64,000 nucleotides of DNA, taken from positions 152,024 to 216,023 of the forward strand of contig NZ_ASJB01000061.1 in the NCBI RefSeq assembly GCF_000478275.1, given 5' to 3'. The translations under genes were made by a program, and so were the position numbers. The notes under the pieces are model-generated. The model worked only from the letters and a program-made list of their open reading frames with translations. It was not told the origin of the DNA and made no database searches. Source of the stretch: Amycolatopsis orientalis DSM 40040 = KCTC 9412. Lineage in GTDB: Bacteria; Actinomycetota; Actinomycetes; Mycobacteriales; Pseudonocardiaceae. Position 1 is the stretch's first letter. Every line of letters begins with the position of its first letter. This document shows positions 56,071 to 64,000 of this stretch, piece by piece.

Positions 56071-56153
56071 GAGCTGAAGGGCGCTTTCCCCTCATCGCAT
56101 GCGGGGAAAGCGCCCTTCGCCGCGTGAGATGAGGGGAAAGTCCCCTTCAGCTC
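56071..56153. repeat. Compound palindrome, GAAGGGCGCTTTCCC family (copy 2)
   Basis: Arm 1 (GAAGGGCGCTTTCCCC, 56076-56091) pairs perfectly with arm 2 (56103-56118). The longer arm 56071-56095 also pairs with arm 3 (56129-56153) over 25 bases with two mismatches. Two mutually exclusive hairpins are therefore possible. The first 54 bases are an inverted copy of 32171-32224 (50 of 54 identical). Confidence 0.85.
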
Positions 56154-56219
56154 CCGGCACACAGGGGGCTCACAGGCGGGACACACCGCGCGCATACGAC
56201 CGCGGCGCACCCTCGGGCC

Positions 56220-57758
56220 ATGGCACCCGGATCGGTCCCGTCCACCGGCCCGCGCCGGTGGATCCGGCCCGGGCGGCTTTCCTTGCGCACCAAGCTGACC
56301 GGCTCGATGGTGCTGCTGCTCACCTTCGTCTGCCTGGTGATCGGCGTCGTCAGCGAGGTCGCCCTGCGGTCGTTCCTCATCGATCAGATCGACGGTCAGC
56401 TCTCGGCGGCGTCGGCCCGCGCGCACGACTACGCGAACCGGCCGCCGGACGGTCTGCCCGGCCCCGGGCCCGATCCGCTCGACGCACCCGGCCAAGCCTC
56501 GGGGACGCTGAGCGTCCGGTTCACCGGCGACCGGGTCCTCTACGCCGGAGTCCTATCGGTGCAAGGACTTCCGCAAGGCCTCTCGACCGCGCAGGAGGCC
56601 GGGTTGCTGTCGTTGCCGGTCGACCGGCCGCCGATGACCCTGGCGCTCGGCGGCCTCGGCGAGTACCGGGTGCAGGCCGTCTCGATCCCCGACGGCGTCG
56701 TCGTCACCGGCCTCCCGCTCGGCCCGATGCAGGACACCCTGACGACGGTGGGGTGGATCCTGTTCGGCGTCGCGGCCGCGGGAGTAGTCGGAGCGGGGTT
56801 CCTCGGCGCGTTCGCGGTCCGGCGCACACTGCGGCCGCTCGACCGGGTCGCGGCGACCGCAGGCCGCGTGTCGGCGATGCGGCTCGACCGCGGCCAGGTC
56901 GCGCTTTCCGTCCGGGTGCCCGAGGCCGACACCGATCCGCGTACCGAGGTCGGCCAGGTCGGTTCGGCGCTGAACCTCATGCTCGGGCATATCGCGCAGG
57001 CCCTGGAGGCCCGGCACGCCAGCGAAACCCGCGTCCGCCGGTTCGTCGCGGACGCGAGCCACGAACTCCGTACCCCGCTCGCGGCGATCCGCGGCTACGC
57101 CGAACTCGCCGGCCGCGGTAGCGCGCTGGTGCCACCCGAGGTCGCGCGTTCGCTGTCCCGCATCCAGTCCGAGTCCGCCCGGATGACGACCCTCGTCGAG
57201 GATCTCCTCCTGCTGGCGAGGCTCGACGCCGGACGGCCGCTCGAAGCGGGGGCCACCGACCTCACCCGGCTGACCGCGGACGCCGTCGGCGACGCGCGGG
57301 TCGCCGGTCCGGACCACCGCTGGGAACTGCGGCTGCCGGACGGGCCGCTGCCGGTGCGCGGCGACGTCCAGCGCCTGCACCAGGTGCTGGCGAACCTGCT
57401 CTCCAACGCGCGCACCCACACCCCGCCGGGCACCACGGTGATCACCGCGCTGAGCCACTCCCACGACGGGACCGCGGTGCTGACCGTCACCGACGACGGC
57501 CCCGGCATCGCGCCGGACCTCCTGCCGAGCGTCTTCGAACGCTTCGCCCGCGGGGATTCCAGCCGCTCGCGCACGGCGGGCAGCACCGGGCTCGGGATGG
57601 CGATCGCGTCGGCGATCGTGGTGGCACACCACGGCACCATCGAGGTGCACAGCCGTCCCGGGCGCACGGAGTTCGCCGTGTACCTGCCGGTGATCGAATC
57701 CCCACAGCGGGTACACAGCTTGGGCACAACCACACCCCAGGTCGGCATCCGACCCTGA
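56220..57758 (+). CDS. Sensor histidine kinase
   Basis: A 512-residue membrane kinase. Two spans (VLLLTFVCLVIGVVSEVA, ~32-49; and ILFGVAAAGVVGAGFLGAF, ~180-198) flank an extracytoplasmic sensor of ~130 residues. A HAMP domain follows, then HisKA with phospho-His281 in DASHELRTPLAAIRGYAE. The ATPase has N box HQVLANLLSNARTH, G1 VTDDGPGIA and G2 GSTGLGMAIA. No response regulator is adjacent: the upstream neighbour is the desaturase fusion across a repeat, and four bases downstream a GT39 gene starts. It may control or sense the products of that glycosyltransferase operon. Confidence 0.9.
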   Translation: MAPGSVPSTGPRRWIRPGRLSLRTKLTGSMVLLLTFVCLVIGVVSEVALRSFLIDQIDGQLSAASARAHDYANRPPDGLPGPGPDPLDAPGQASGTLSVRFTGDRVLYAGVLSVQGLPQGLSTAQEAGLLSLPVDRPPMTLALGGLGEYRVQAVSIPDGVVVTGLPLGPMQDTLTTVGWILFGVAAAGVVGAGFLGAFAVRRTLRPLDRVAATAGRVSAMRLDRGQVALSVRVPEADTDPRTEVGQVGSALNLMLGHIAQALEARHASETRVRRFVADASHELRTPLAAIRGYAELAGRGSALVPPEVARSLSRIQSESARMTTLVEDLLLLARLDAGRPLEAGATDLTRLTADAVGDARVAGPDHRWELRLPDGPLPVRGDVQRLHQVLANLLSNARTHTPPGTTVITALSHSHDGTAVLTVTDDGPGIAPDLLPSVFERFARGDSSRSRTAGSTGLGMAIASAIVVAHHGTIEVHSRPGRTEFAVYLPVIESPQRVHSLGTTTPQVGIRP

Positions 57759-57762
57759 GGCC

Positions 57763-59661
57763 ATGACGCTCCTCGCCTCCCGCGACGCCGCCGACGAAGA
57801 CACCGAAGACGCCGCGACGGCGAACCAGCCGTCCGGCCCGCGCCGGGCCCGGCCTTCCGTCGCCGCGCTCCTGCTCGCCACCGCCGTCCTCTACCTCTGG
57901 AACCTCGGCGAATCGGGCTGGGCCAACGCCTTCTACTCGGCGGCGGCGCAGGCGGGATCGGTGAGCTGGAAGGCGCTGTTCTTCGGCTCGAGCGACGCCG
58001 CGAACGCGATCACGGTCGACAAGACCCCCGCCGCGTTGTGGGTGATGGGCCTTTCCGCACGGCTGTTCGGCGTCAACGCCTGGAGCGTCCTCGTGCCGCA
58101 GGCGCTGATGGGCGTCGGCTCGGTGGCGCTGCTGTACGCCACCGTGCGGCGGACGTCGGGTCCGGCCGCGGGTCTGCTGGCGGGCGCCGTCCTCGCCCTC
58201 ACCCCGGCCGCCGCGCTGATGTTCCGGTTCAACAACCCCGATTCGCTGCTCGTCCTGCTCCTGGTCGCGGGCGCGTACTGCGTCGTGCGCGCGCTGGAGA
58301 ACGCGAGCCCGCGCTGGCTGGCGCTGGCCGGGGCCGCCGTCGGATTCGGCTTCCTCGCGAAGATGTTGCAGGCGTTCCTGGTGCTGCCCGCGTTCGGACT
58401 CGCCTACCTGATCGCCGCGCCGACGCCGGTACGCGAACGCCTGCTGCATCTGCTCGGAGCGTTGTGCGCGACCATCGCCTCCGCCGGCTGGTATCTCGCC
58501 GTCGTCGCGTTGTGGCCCGCCGCCGACCGGCCGTACATCGGCGGCTCGCAGGAGAACAGCCTGTGGGAACTCGCCCTGGGCTACAACGGTTTGGGCCGCA
58601 TCACCGGCGACGAGGTCGGCAGTGTCGGCGGCGGCCGGAACGGTGGCTGGGGCGGCACCGGCTGGGACCGGTTGTTCGGCACCGAGATGGCGGGCGGGAT
58701 CGGCTGGCTGCTCCCGGCCGCCGTCATCGCGCTGGCCGCCGGTTTGTGGTTCACCCGCCATGCCAGGCGCACCGACCGGGAGCGCGCGGCGCTGATCCTG
58801 TGGGGCGGCTGGTTCCTGGTGACCGCCGCGGTGTTCAGCTTCATGAGCGGCATCATCCACGCGTACTACACGATCGCTCTCGCCCCGGCGATCGCCGCGC
58901 TCGTCGGGATCGCGGGTGCGCAATTGTGGCGTGCCCGCGGCAATCCGGCCGCGGCGGCCACCTTGAGCGCCGGGATCGGGCTGACCGCGCTGACCGCGTA
59001 TCTCCTGCTGTCACGGCATTCCACCTGGCTTCCCGGACTCGCGATCGCGATCCTCGTGGCCGGTCTCCTGTGCGCGATCCTGGTCTTCTTCGCTTCGCGG
59101 TTGCCTGTGGCCGCGAGACGCCTGGTCGCCGTCGGCGCGCTCGTCACCGTTCTCGCGGGCACCGGTGCGTACACGGTCGCCACTGCGGCCACTCCCCATT
59201 CCGGCGCACTGCCCTCGGCGGGCCCGAACAATGGACGCGGCATGGGACCGGGTGGCGGCGGGATCGTCATCGGCGGACAAGGCGGGCCTGGCGGCGCGGG
59301 TGGCGGTCTGCTGGGGACGAGTCTGCCCGGGGAGAGCCTCACCGCCCTGCTTCGACAGGACAGTGCGAAGTACACCTGGACGGCCGCGACGGTGGGCTCG
59401 AACAACGCGGCGGGTTACCAGCTCGGCAGCGGCGCGCCGGTCATGGCCGTCGGTGGGTTCAACGGCACGGATCCGGCTCCCACCCTGGAACAGTTCCAGG
59501 AATATGTCCGAAGTGGACGGATCCACTACTTCCTCGGTGACGGCATGATGATGCGCGGCGAGACCGGCAGTGACGCCGCCGAGCGGATCGCCGCCTGGGT
59601 CGCGGAAACCTACCAACCGACCACTGTGGACGGTGTCACCGTCTACGACCTCACCCGGTGA
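57763..59661 (+). CDS. GT39/ArnT-like polytopic glycosyltransferase (copy 1)
   Basis: A 632-residue GT-C glycosyltransferase with about 11-12 membrane spans. The N-terminal acidic loop (SGWANAFYSAAAQAGSVSWK) and TVDKTPAALWVMGLSARLFG near 85-104 are conserved in the PMT/YkcB group, which uses polyprenyl-phosphate sugars. A Gly-rich loop (~287-303) and a second Gly-rich stretch (~490-525) precede a C-terminal extracytoplasmic domain (GFNGTDPAPTLEQFQEYVR). It is four bases after the kinase stop and its own stop overlaps a potential GTG of the next frame, so translation is probably coupled. It is a close paralog of the gene at 61000. Confidence 0.87.
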   Translation: MTLLASRDAADEDTEDAATANQPSGPRRARPSVAALLLATAVLYLWNLGESGWANAFYSAAAQAGSVSWKALFFGSSDAANAITVDKTPAALWVMGLSARLFGVNAWSVLVPQALMGVGSVALLYATVRRTSGPAAGLLAGAVLALTPAAALMFRFNNPDSLLVLLLVAGAYCVVRALENASPRWLALAGAAVGFGFLAKMLQAFLVLPAFGLAYLIAAPTPVRERLLHLLGALCATIASAGWYLAVVALWPAADRPYIGGSQENSLWELALGYNGLGRITGDEVGSVGGGRNGGWGGTGWDRLFGTEMAGGIGWLLPAAVIALAAGLWFTRHARRTDRERAALILWGGWFLVTAAVFSFMSGIIHAYYTIALAPAIAALVGIAGAQLWRARGNPAAAATLSAGIGLTALTAYLLLSRHSTWLPGLAIAILVAGLLCAILVFFASRLPVAARRLVAVGALVTVLAGTGAYTVATAATPHSGALPSAGPNNGRGMGPGGGGIVIGGQGGPGGAGGGLLGTSLPGESLTALLRQDSAKYTWTAATVGSNNAAGYQLGSGAPVMAVGGFNGTDPAPTLEQFQEYVRSGRIHYFLGDGMMMRGETGSDAAERIAAWVAETYQPTTVDGVTVYDLTR

Positions 59662-59735
59662 ACCCGGTGACGGAACACAGCGACGGCACAGGCGGGACAC
59701 AACCCCGCCTCAGCGCGATGGCCGAGGTTGAAGAC

Positions 59736-60995
59736 ATGACAGCCGCGATCATCCCCGGCGCCGGCACCGGCCGCCGCCCCGCCATCATCCCGACCGGCTC
59801 CCCCGTCCTCGACATCGTCATCCCCGTCTACAACGAGGAAGCCGACCTCGAACCGTGCGTCCGCCGTCTGCGTGATCATCTGCTGGAGCAGTTCCCCTAC
59901 CCGTTCCGGATCACCGTCGCGGACAACGCCAGCACGGACGGCACGCTGCCCGTGGCGAAGAGGCTCAGCCGGGAGTTCGACGAGGTCGAAGTCCTTCACC
60001 TCGACGAAAAAGGACGCGGCCGCGCGCTGCGCGCGGTCTGGTCCACATCGGACGCCCCGGTGCTCGCCTACATGGACGTCGACCTCTCGACCGATCTGGC
60101 CGCGCTCGGCCCGCTCGTCGCGCCGCTGCTCTCCGGGCACTCGGATCTGGCGATCGGCAGCAGGCTCGCCCGCGGCGCGCGGGTGGTGCGCGGACCCAAG
60201 CGGGAGTTCATTTCCCGTTGCTACAACCTGATCCTGCGCGGCACACTGGCGGCGAGGTTCAGTGACGCGCAATGCGGGTTCAAGGCGATCCGCGCCGACG
60301 TCGCCGGACAGCTGCTCCCGCACATCCAGGACACCGGCTGGTTCTTCGACACCGAACTGCTCGTGCTGGCGCAGAAGGCGGGACTGCGGATCCACGAGGT
60401 CCCCGTCGACTGGGTCGACGATCCCGATTCGTCGGTGAACATCGTCGCCACCGCGACCGCCGACCTCAAGGGCATCGCGCGGCTGACCAAGGCGACGCTG
60501 ACCGGCGAGGTGCCGATCAGCGGCCTGCGCGAGCAGCTCGGCCGCGCGCCGATCCAGGTACAGGCGCCGGGTGTGGCGCCGAGCCTGGTGCGGCAGCTGG
60601 TGCGGTTCGCCGCCGTCGGCGTCGCCAGCACCCTCGCGTACCTCGTGCTCTTCCTGCTGCTGCGGACGTTCACCGGCGCGCAGGTGGCGAACCTGGTCGC
60701 ACTGCTGGTGACGGCGATCGGCAACACCGCGCTCAACCGGCGGCTGACCTTCGGCATCCGCGGCCGGGCGGGCGCCGGACTGCACCAGTTCCAGGGCCTC
60801 ATCGTGTTCGGTCTGGGGCTCGCGCTCACCAGTGGCGCGCTGGCGCTGCTGCACACGATGACGGCGCCGGGGCTGCCGCTCGAGATCACCGCGCTCGTCC
60901 TCGCGAACCTCGCGGCCACCGTGCTGCGTTTCCTGTTGCTGCGCGGCTGGGTGTTCCGCTCCCGCCGTCAGCCCGCCACCGAGATGGAGAGCTGA
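59736..60995 (+). CDS. Bifunctional GT2 glycosyltransferase/GtrA flippase-like protein
   Basis: About 419 residues. The GT2 (dolichol-phosphate-mannose synthase-like) domain has LDIVIPVYNEE, ADNASTDGT, DVDLSTDL in place of DXD, and QCGFKAIR. A four-span GtrA domain follows (~residues 270-410, VRFAAVGVASTLAYLVLFLL). Such a protein would make polyprenyl-phosphate sugar and help move it across the membrane for the flanking GT39 enzymes. Start choice: ATG 59736 has GAGG eight bases upstream; GTG 59658 overlaps the previous stop (GTGA) and would add 26 unconserved residues. Confidence 0.88.
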   Translation: MTAAIIPGAGTGRRPAIIPTGSPVLDIVIPVYNEEADLEPCVRRLRDHLLEQFPYPFRITVADNASTDGTLPVAKRLSREFDEVEVLHLDEKGRGRALRAVWSTSDAPVLAYMDVDLSTDLAALGPLVAPLLSGHSDLAIGSRLARGARVVRGPKREFISRCYNLILRGTLAARFSDAQCGFKAIRADVAGQLLPHIQDTGWFFDTELLVLAQKAGLRIHEVPVDWVDDPDSSVNIVATATADLKGIARLTKATLTGEVPISGLREQLGRAPIQVQAPGVAPSLVRQLVRFAAVGVASTLAYLVLFLLLRTFTGAQVANLVALLVTAIGNTALNRRLTFGIRGRAGAGLHQFQGLIVFGLGLALTSGALALLHTMTAPGLPLEITALVLANLAATVLRFLLLRGWVFRSRRQPATEMES

Positions 60996-60999
60996 ACCC

Positions 61000-62853
61000 A
61001 TGACCACCACCGCCCTCGCTTCCCGGGTGGAACCCGGCCCTGTCAAGGAAAACGTCACGGAACCGCCGAGCCGCTGGGTTCGCCCCGCCGTCTTCTCACT
61101 GCTCGCCGCGACCGCGCTGCTGTACTTCTGGAACCTGACCGCCTCCGGCTACGGCAACTCCTTCTACGCCGCAGCGGTCCAGTCCGGCACCCAGGACTGG
61201 AAGGCGTGGCTGTTCGGCTCGCTCGACGCGGGGAACGTGCTGACCGTCGACAAACCCCCGGCCGCGCTGTGGGTCACGACGGCGTTCGCGCGGCTCTTCG
61301 GCTTCTCGAGTTTTACCGTGCTGGCCCCGCAGGCCCTGATGGGAGTCGCCTCGGTCGGCCTGCTGTACCTGACGGTGAAGCGGACCTCCGGGCCGGTCGC
61401 CGGCCTGTTCGCCGGTGCGGCGCTCGCCGTCACCCCGGTCGCCGCGCTCATGTTCAAGTTCAACAACCCCGACGCGCTGCTGACCCTGCTGCTGATCGCC
61501 GGCGCGTACTGCACTGTCCGCGCGATCGAAAAGGCGAGCCCGCGCTGGCTGGCCTTTGCCGGGGTGGCCATCGGATTCGGCTTCCTGACCAAGATGATGC
61601 AGGCGTTCCTGGTGCTGCCCGCGTTCGGGCTCGCCTACCTGATCGCCGCGCCGGCGTCGCTGGGCAAACGCCTGCTCCACCTCGGCGGGGCGGTCGTCGC
61701 GGTGGTCGTCTCCGCGGGCTGGTTCATCGCGCTGGTCGACCTGTGGCCGACCGGCTCCCGGCCCTACATCGGCGGATCGGCCGACGACAGCCTGCTCGAA
61801 CTGGCACTCGGCTACAACGGGCTCGGCCGGATCTTCGGCAGGAGCGGCGGGGGCATGATCGTCGGCGGTTCGGGCGGGGGCATGGGCGGCGGGAACGTCG
61901 GCTTCGGCGGTGAAAGTGGCCTGACCCGCATGTTCGGGGCCAGCTTCGGCGGCGAGGTGTCGTGGCTGCTGCCCGCCGCGCTGATCGGCCTGGTGGCGGG
62001 ACTGTGGTTCACCCGACGGGCCTCGCGTACCGATCGGACCCGGGCCGCGCTCGTCGTGTGGGGCGGCTGGATGCTCGTCACCTCACTGGTGTTCAGCTAC
62101 ATGAGCGGCATCGTCCACCCGTATTACTCCGTCGCGCTGGCGCCGTCGATCGCCGCCGTGGTGGCGATCTCCGGGACCTCGCTGTGGCGTGGCCGGGCGC
62201 ATCTCGCGCCGCGGGTGTTCCTGTCGCTGATGATCGCGGCCAGCGCGATCTGGGCGTACATCCTGCTCGACCGCGACGCCGACTGGCTTCCCGCGCTGCG
62301 CTGGATCATCGCGGGCCTGGGCCTGGTGACCGCGACCGTCGTACTGGTGGGTGTCCCGCCGCTGCGCAAACTCGTCGCCGTCGTCGCGGCGGCGGCCGTG
62401 CTGACGGTCGGGCTCGGCACCGTCGCATACGGCGTCGAAACCGCTTCACAGGCGCATTCCGGCTCGATCCCTCTGTCGGGGCCGAACACCGGTGGCGAGC
62501 GAGGCATGGGCGGACCGGGCATGGAAGAAGGCTCCTCGGCGGAGATCGGTGCCGCACTCGCCGCGACCACGACGAAATGGGCGGCGGCGACGTCGAGTTC
62601 GCAGTCGGCGGCGAACCTGGAACTCGCGAGCGGGAAGTCGGTGATCGGCATCGGCGGCTGGAGCGGCCAGGACCCGGCGCCGACGCTCGCGGAGTTCCAG
62701 CGGTACGTGGCCGACGGCGAGATCACCTACTACGTCGAGGGCGGCCGCGGCGGCGGGCCCGGCGGCGGCTCGGACGAGATCGCCGAATGGGTCGCCGCGC
62801 ATTTCACCGCCACCACGGTCGGCGAGCAGACGGTGTACAAGCTGCTCTCCTGA
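61000..62853 (+). CDS. GT39/ArnT-like polytopic glycosyltransferase (copy 2)
   Basis: A 617-residue paralog of the gene at 57763. It shares TVDKPPAALWVTTAFARLFG, the following QALMGVASVGLLYLTVKRTS region, and the C-terminal GGWSGQDPAPTLAEFQRYV domain. The Gly-rich loop near 285-305 is longer than in copy 1. It starts four bases after the GT2/GtrA stop, with GGAGAG upstream. The GT39-GT2/GtrA-GT39 layout implies that two polyprenyl-sugar-dependent transferases share one donor system; acceptors (protein, lipid or glycan) are unknown. Confidence 0.88.
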   Translation: MTTTALASRVEPGPVKENVTEPPSRWVRPAVFSLLAATALLYFWNLTASGYGNSFYAAAVQSGTQDWKAWLFGSLDAGNVLTVDKPPAALWVTTAFARLFGFSSFTVLAPQALMGVASVGLLYLTVKRTSGPVAGLFAGAALAVTPVAALMFKFNNPDALLTLLLIAGAYCTVRAIEKASPRWLAFAGVAIGFGFLTKMMQAFLVLPAFGLAYLIAAPASLGKRLLHLGGAVVAVVVSAGWFIALVDLWPTGSRPYIGGSADDSLLELALGYNGLGRIFGRSGGGMIVGGSGGGMGGGNVGFGGESGLTRMFGASFGGEVSWLLPAALIGLVAGLWFTRRASRTDRTRAALVVWGGWMLVTSLVFSYMSGIVHPYYSVALAPSIAAVVAISGTSLWRGRAHLAPRVFLSLMIAASAIWAYILLDRDADWLPALRWIIAGLGLVTATVVLVGVPPLRKLVAVVAAAAVLTVGLGTVAYGVETASQAHSGSIPLSGPNTGGERGMGGPGMEEGSSAEIGAALAATTTKWAAATSSSQSAANLELASGKSVIGIGGWSGQDPAPTLAEFQRYVADGEITYYVEGGRGGGPGGGSDEIAEWVAAHFTATTVGEQTVYKLLS

Positions 62854-62897
62854 AAATGCGTCGACAGCCACCGGGGCGCACGGGAATCCTGGACGGC

Positions 62898-63719
62898 GTG
62901 AATCGGCCGTACCGCTGGGATCTCGTGCGCCCCGACCAGCTCGGGACGCTACTGGAACGCGCCGGAAAACCCGCGTTGTGGTTCCTGGACGAACTGATCG
63001 AATGCGCGGCGAAGGTGATCGCCCGCGCCGGTGACGCGGAGCTGTACTTCGTCGGCCGCTCGGCGGACAGCGTCTACGACCTGCTGAGCGGAACCCCTTG
63101 GCGGCAAAGGATCCACCGGCTGCCGTTGTCGTTCGCCGGAACCGGTGACGGCCTCGCGGATTCCGATGTGGACAGTCTCCGCGCACATCTCGCCTCGGCA
63201 GGCCTCAGCCCGTACGATCTCGCCCGCGGCAGACCGAAGGTGTTCGTCGACCTCGTCTACACCGGAGGCACTTTCACCGAACTCTACGGACTTCTGCGCG
63301 AGTGGATCGAAGACGAGCGAGAGGCCTGGAGCATCATCCGTGGACGGCTCCGCTTCCTCGGCATCACCATTCGCGAAGACACTTCACCGTCGGCGTTCCG
63401 CTGGCAGCAGACCTTCGACTGGCCCGCCGAACTGCCCGCGAACGCCGTCCGGAACATCTCGCTGGAGTGGCCGGTGTGGAATTATCTCGGGAACACGCAG
63501 CCGAAGCTCACGTCGTCGTTCCCCAAGCCTCGCTGGTCGGACGAGAACGGGAGCGCGCCCGAGCATTCCGGGGAGCGGCTCAAGGGGCTGGCCGAGGCGG
63601 TGGAGATCGTCCAAGCGGGGCGGTCGAAGGCTACTCGGGATCTGTTGGTGCGGCATCTGCGTCGCGAACCGGCGATGGCGGAAAGCTGGCTGCGGACGCT
63701 AGTCACACGACTGCGGTAG
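62898..63719 (+). CDS. Phosphoribosyltransferase-like protein, function unknown
   Basis: About 273 residues, starting MNRPYRWDLVRPDQLG. The segment KVFVDLVYTGGTFTELYGLL near 116-135 resembles the PRPP loop of type I PRTases (hydrophobic-hydrophobic-D-x-hydrophobic-x-TGGT), and ELYFVGRSADSVYDLLSG near 46-63 could be the first Rossmann-like strand and helix. One of the usual two acidic residues of the PRPP loop is absent. GTG 62898 is favoured because it begins right before conserved-looking sequence; ATG 62856, three bases after the previous stop, is the alternative. The 44-base gap from the GT39 gene suggests cotranscription. Confidence 0.6.
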   Translation: MNRPYRWDLVRPDQLGTLLERAGKPALWFLDELIECAAKVIARAGDAELYFVGRSADSVYDLLSGTPWRQRIHRLPLSFAGTGDGLADSDVDSLRAHLASAGLSPYDLARGRPKVFVDLVYTGGTFTELYGLLREWIEDEREAWSIIRGRLRFLGITIREDTSPSAFRWQQTFDWPAELPANAVRNISLEWPVWNYLGNTQPKLTSSFPKPRWSDENGSAPEHSGERLKGLAEAVEIVQAGRSKATRDLLVRHLRREPAMAESWLRTLVTRLR

Positions 63720-63790
63720 GCCCCGACTTGGCGGGCGGCTGGGTGCTTGGCGGCTGGGTGCTGCGCAACTGAGTGGGCGGCTGCCTGGCC

Positions 63791-63839
63791 GCATTTAGTC
63801 CTCTGGATGCGAGCATGCCGCATTTAGTCCTCTGGATGC
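63791..63839. repeat. Two tandem copies of GCATTTAGTCCTCTGGATGC
   Basis: The 20-base unit occurs at 63791-63810 and exactly again at 63820-63839. Each has GCAT/ATGC ends extended by flanking C/G to form a short hairpin. Related copies are at 17893-17912 (one mismatch) and 35961-35980 (inverted, degenerate). The region 63720-63790 has no gene I can support; it contains a small GGCGGCTGGGTGCT tandem. Confidence 0.8.
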
Positions 63840-63925
63840 GGATCCGGCCGTCGCTTTGGGTCACCCTGCGCGGCTTTACAAGAGGGGTCGTGAGTGCGTT
63901 TCGTGGCGATCCCTCGGCGACTTTC

Positions 63926-63945
63926 GCATTTAGTCGACTAAATGC
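63926..63945. repeat. Perfect 20-bp palindrome GCATTTAGTCGACTAAATGC
   Basis: The sequence is its own reverse complement and shares its first ten bases with the GCATTTAGTCCTCTGGATGC repeats just upstream. It may be an operator for the gene beyond the right edge or the symmetric form of the repeat family. Confidence 0.8.
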
Positions 63946-63971
63946 ATTGTTTCGCACCGTAGTGGACCTAG

Positions 63972-63990
63972 CCGATGAGCCACCCATCGG
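63972..63990. terminator. Small hairpin near the right edge
   Basis: CCGATG (63972-63977) pairs with CATCGG (63985-63990) around a seven-base loop. It could terminate a gene entering from the right on the minus strand, but no such gene is visible within the window. Confidence 0.3.
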
Positions 63991-64000
63991 TGTTATGGAT

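Noticed and set aside
57763..62853. The two GT39 genes as a recent exact tandem duplication
   Set aside because: Motifs and layout match, but the proteins differ throughout, including different Gly-rich loops; this is an old paralogous pair flanking the GT2/GtrA gene.
62856..62897. ATG 62856 as the start of the last gene
   Set aside because: It lies three bases after the previous stop with no ribosome site and adds 14 residues of low conservation value; GTG 62898 is preferred but the choice is not certain.

Overview
The window is very GC-rich, with strong third-position bias, GTG starts and 4-base GTGA/ATGA gene overlaps. This points to an actinomycete chromosome. The gene content (RNase E/G with a long tail, mycothiol-dependent enzyme family, ClpP1/ClpP2 pair, GpgP/OctT genes of methylglucose-lipopolysaccharide metabolism) and the intergenic repeats suit Pseudonocardiaceae, most likely Amycolatopsis. 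The genus call is inference. From memory of Mycobacterium tuberculosis, the minus-strand backbone (tig-clpP1-clpP2-clpX ... valS-folC-DUF4233-ndk ... rne-rplU-rpmA-obg-proB ... nadD-rsfS-gpgP-octT) follows Rv2462c to Rv2418c in the same order. The window is therefore a conserved housekeeping core with lineage-specific blocks inserted between its members.

Layout. 1-1826: octT (partial)-gpgP-rsfS-nadD on the minus strand. 2043-9329: insert with a RecQ helicase fused to a phosphoribosyltransferase-like domain, an MHS-type transporter, an arginyl-tRNA synthetase that may be a second copy, and a divergent FAD monooxygenase/TetR pair. 9370-15919: proB, obg, rpmA, rplU, rne. 16449-26178: insert with a secreted subtilase, a DrrAB-like ABC exporter, a secreted M14 peptidase, a palindrome-rich spacer, a 1124-residue secreted phosphodiester glycosidase/metallophosphoesterase and an MDMPI-family enzyme. 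26233-34908: ndk, phoD, DUF4233, folC, a methyltransferase, a secreted GDSL esterase, valS. 34989-49056: accessory block with a decayed/intact paralog pair, a YdeP-like molybdopterin oxidoreductase, a secreted propeller-like protein, an operon of oxalate/formate-type transporter, its 42-residue small subunit, an SDR and an LCP protein, then fdhD, a carotenoid oxygenase/TetR pair, an esterase and an RsbA-like regulator. 49161-53579: clpX, clpP2, clpP1, tig. 53978-63719: a one-polypeptide desaturase-reductase-ferredoxin, a histidine kinase without a regulator, a GT39-GT2/GtrA-GT39 cassette and a PRTase-like protein.

The genes work in several functional blocks: proteostasis (tig, ClpXP1P2), ribosome and RNA maturation (Obg, L27, L21, RNase E, RsfS), aminoacylation (ValS, ArgRS), folate/nucleotide/NAD supply (FolC, Ndk, NadD), a likely formate/molybdopterin module (oxidoreductase, FdhD, OFA transporter) and envelope glycosylation (LCP, GT39/GT2/GtrA).

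The most unusual non-coding signal is the density of long, near-perfect intergenic palindromes in at least four families. They sit at gene ends, are repeated within the window, and in one case supply a stop codon. The most unusual protein is the desaturase-like triple fusion at 53978-56056. I saw no rRNA, tRNA, CRISPR array, prophage or transposase gene.
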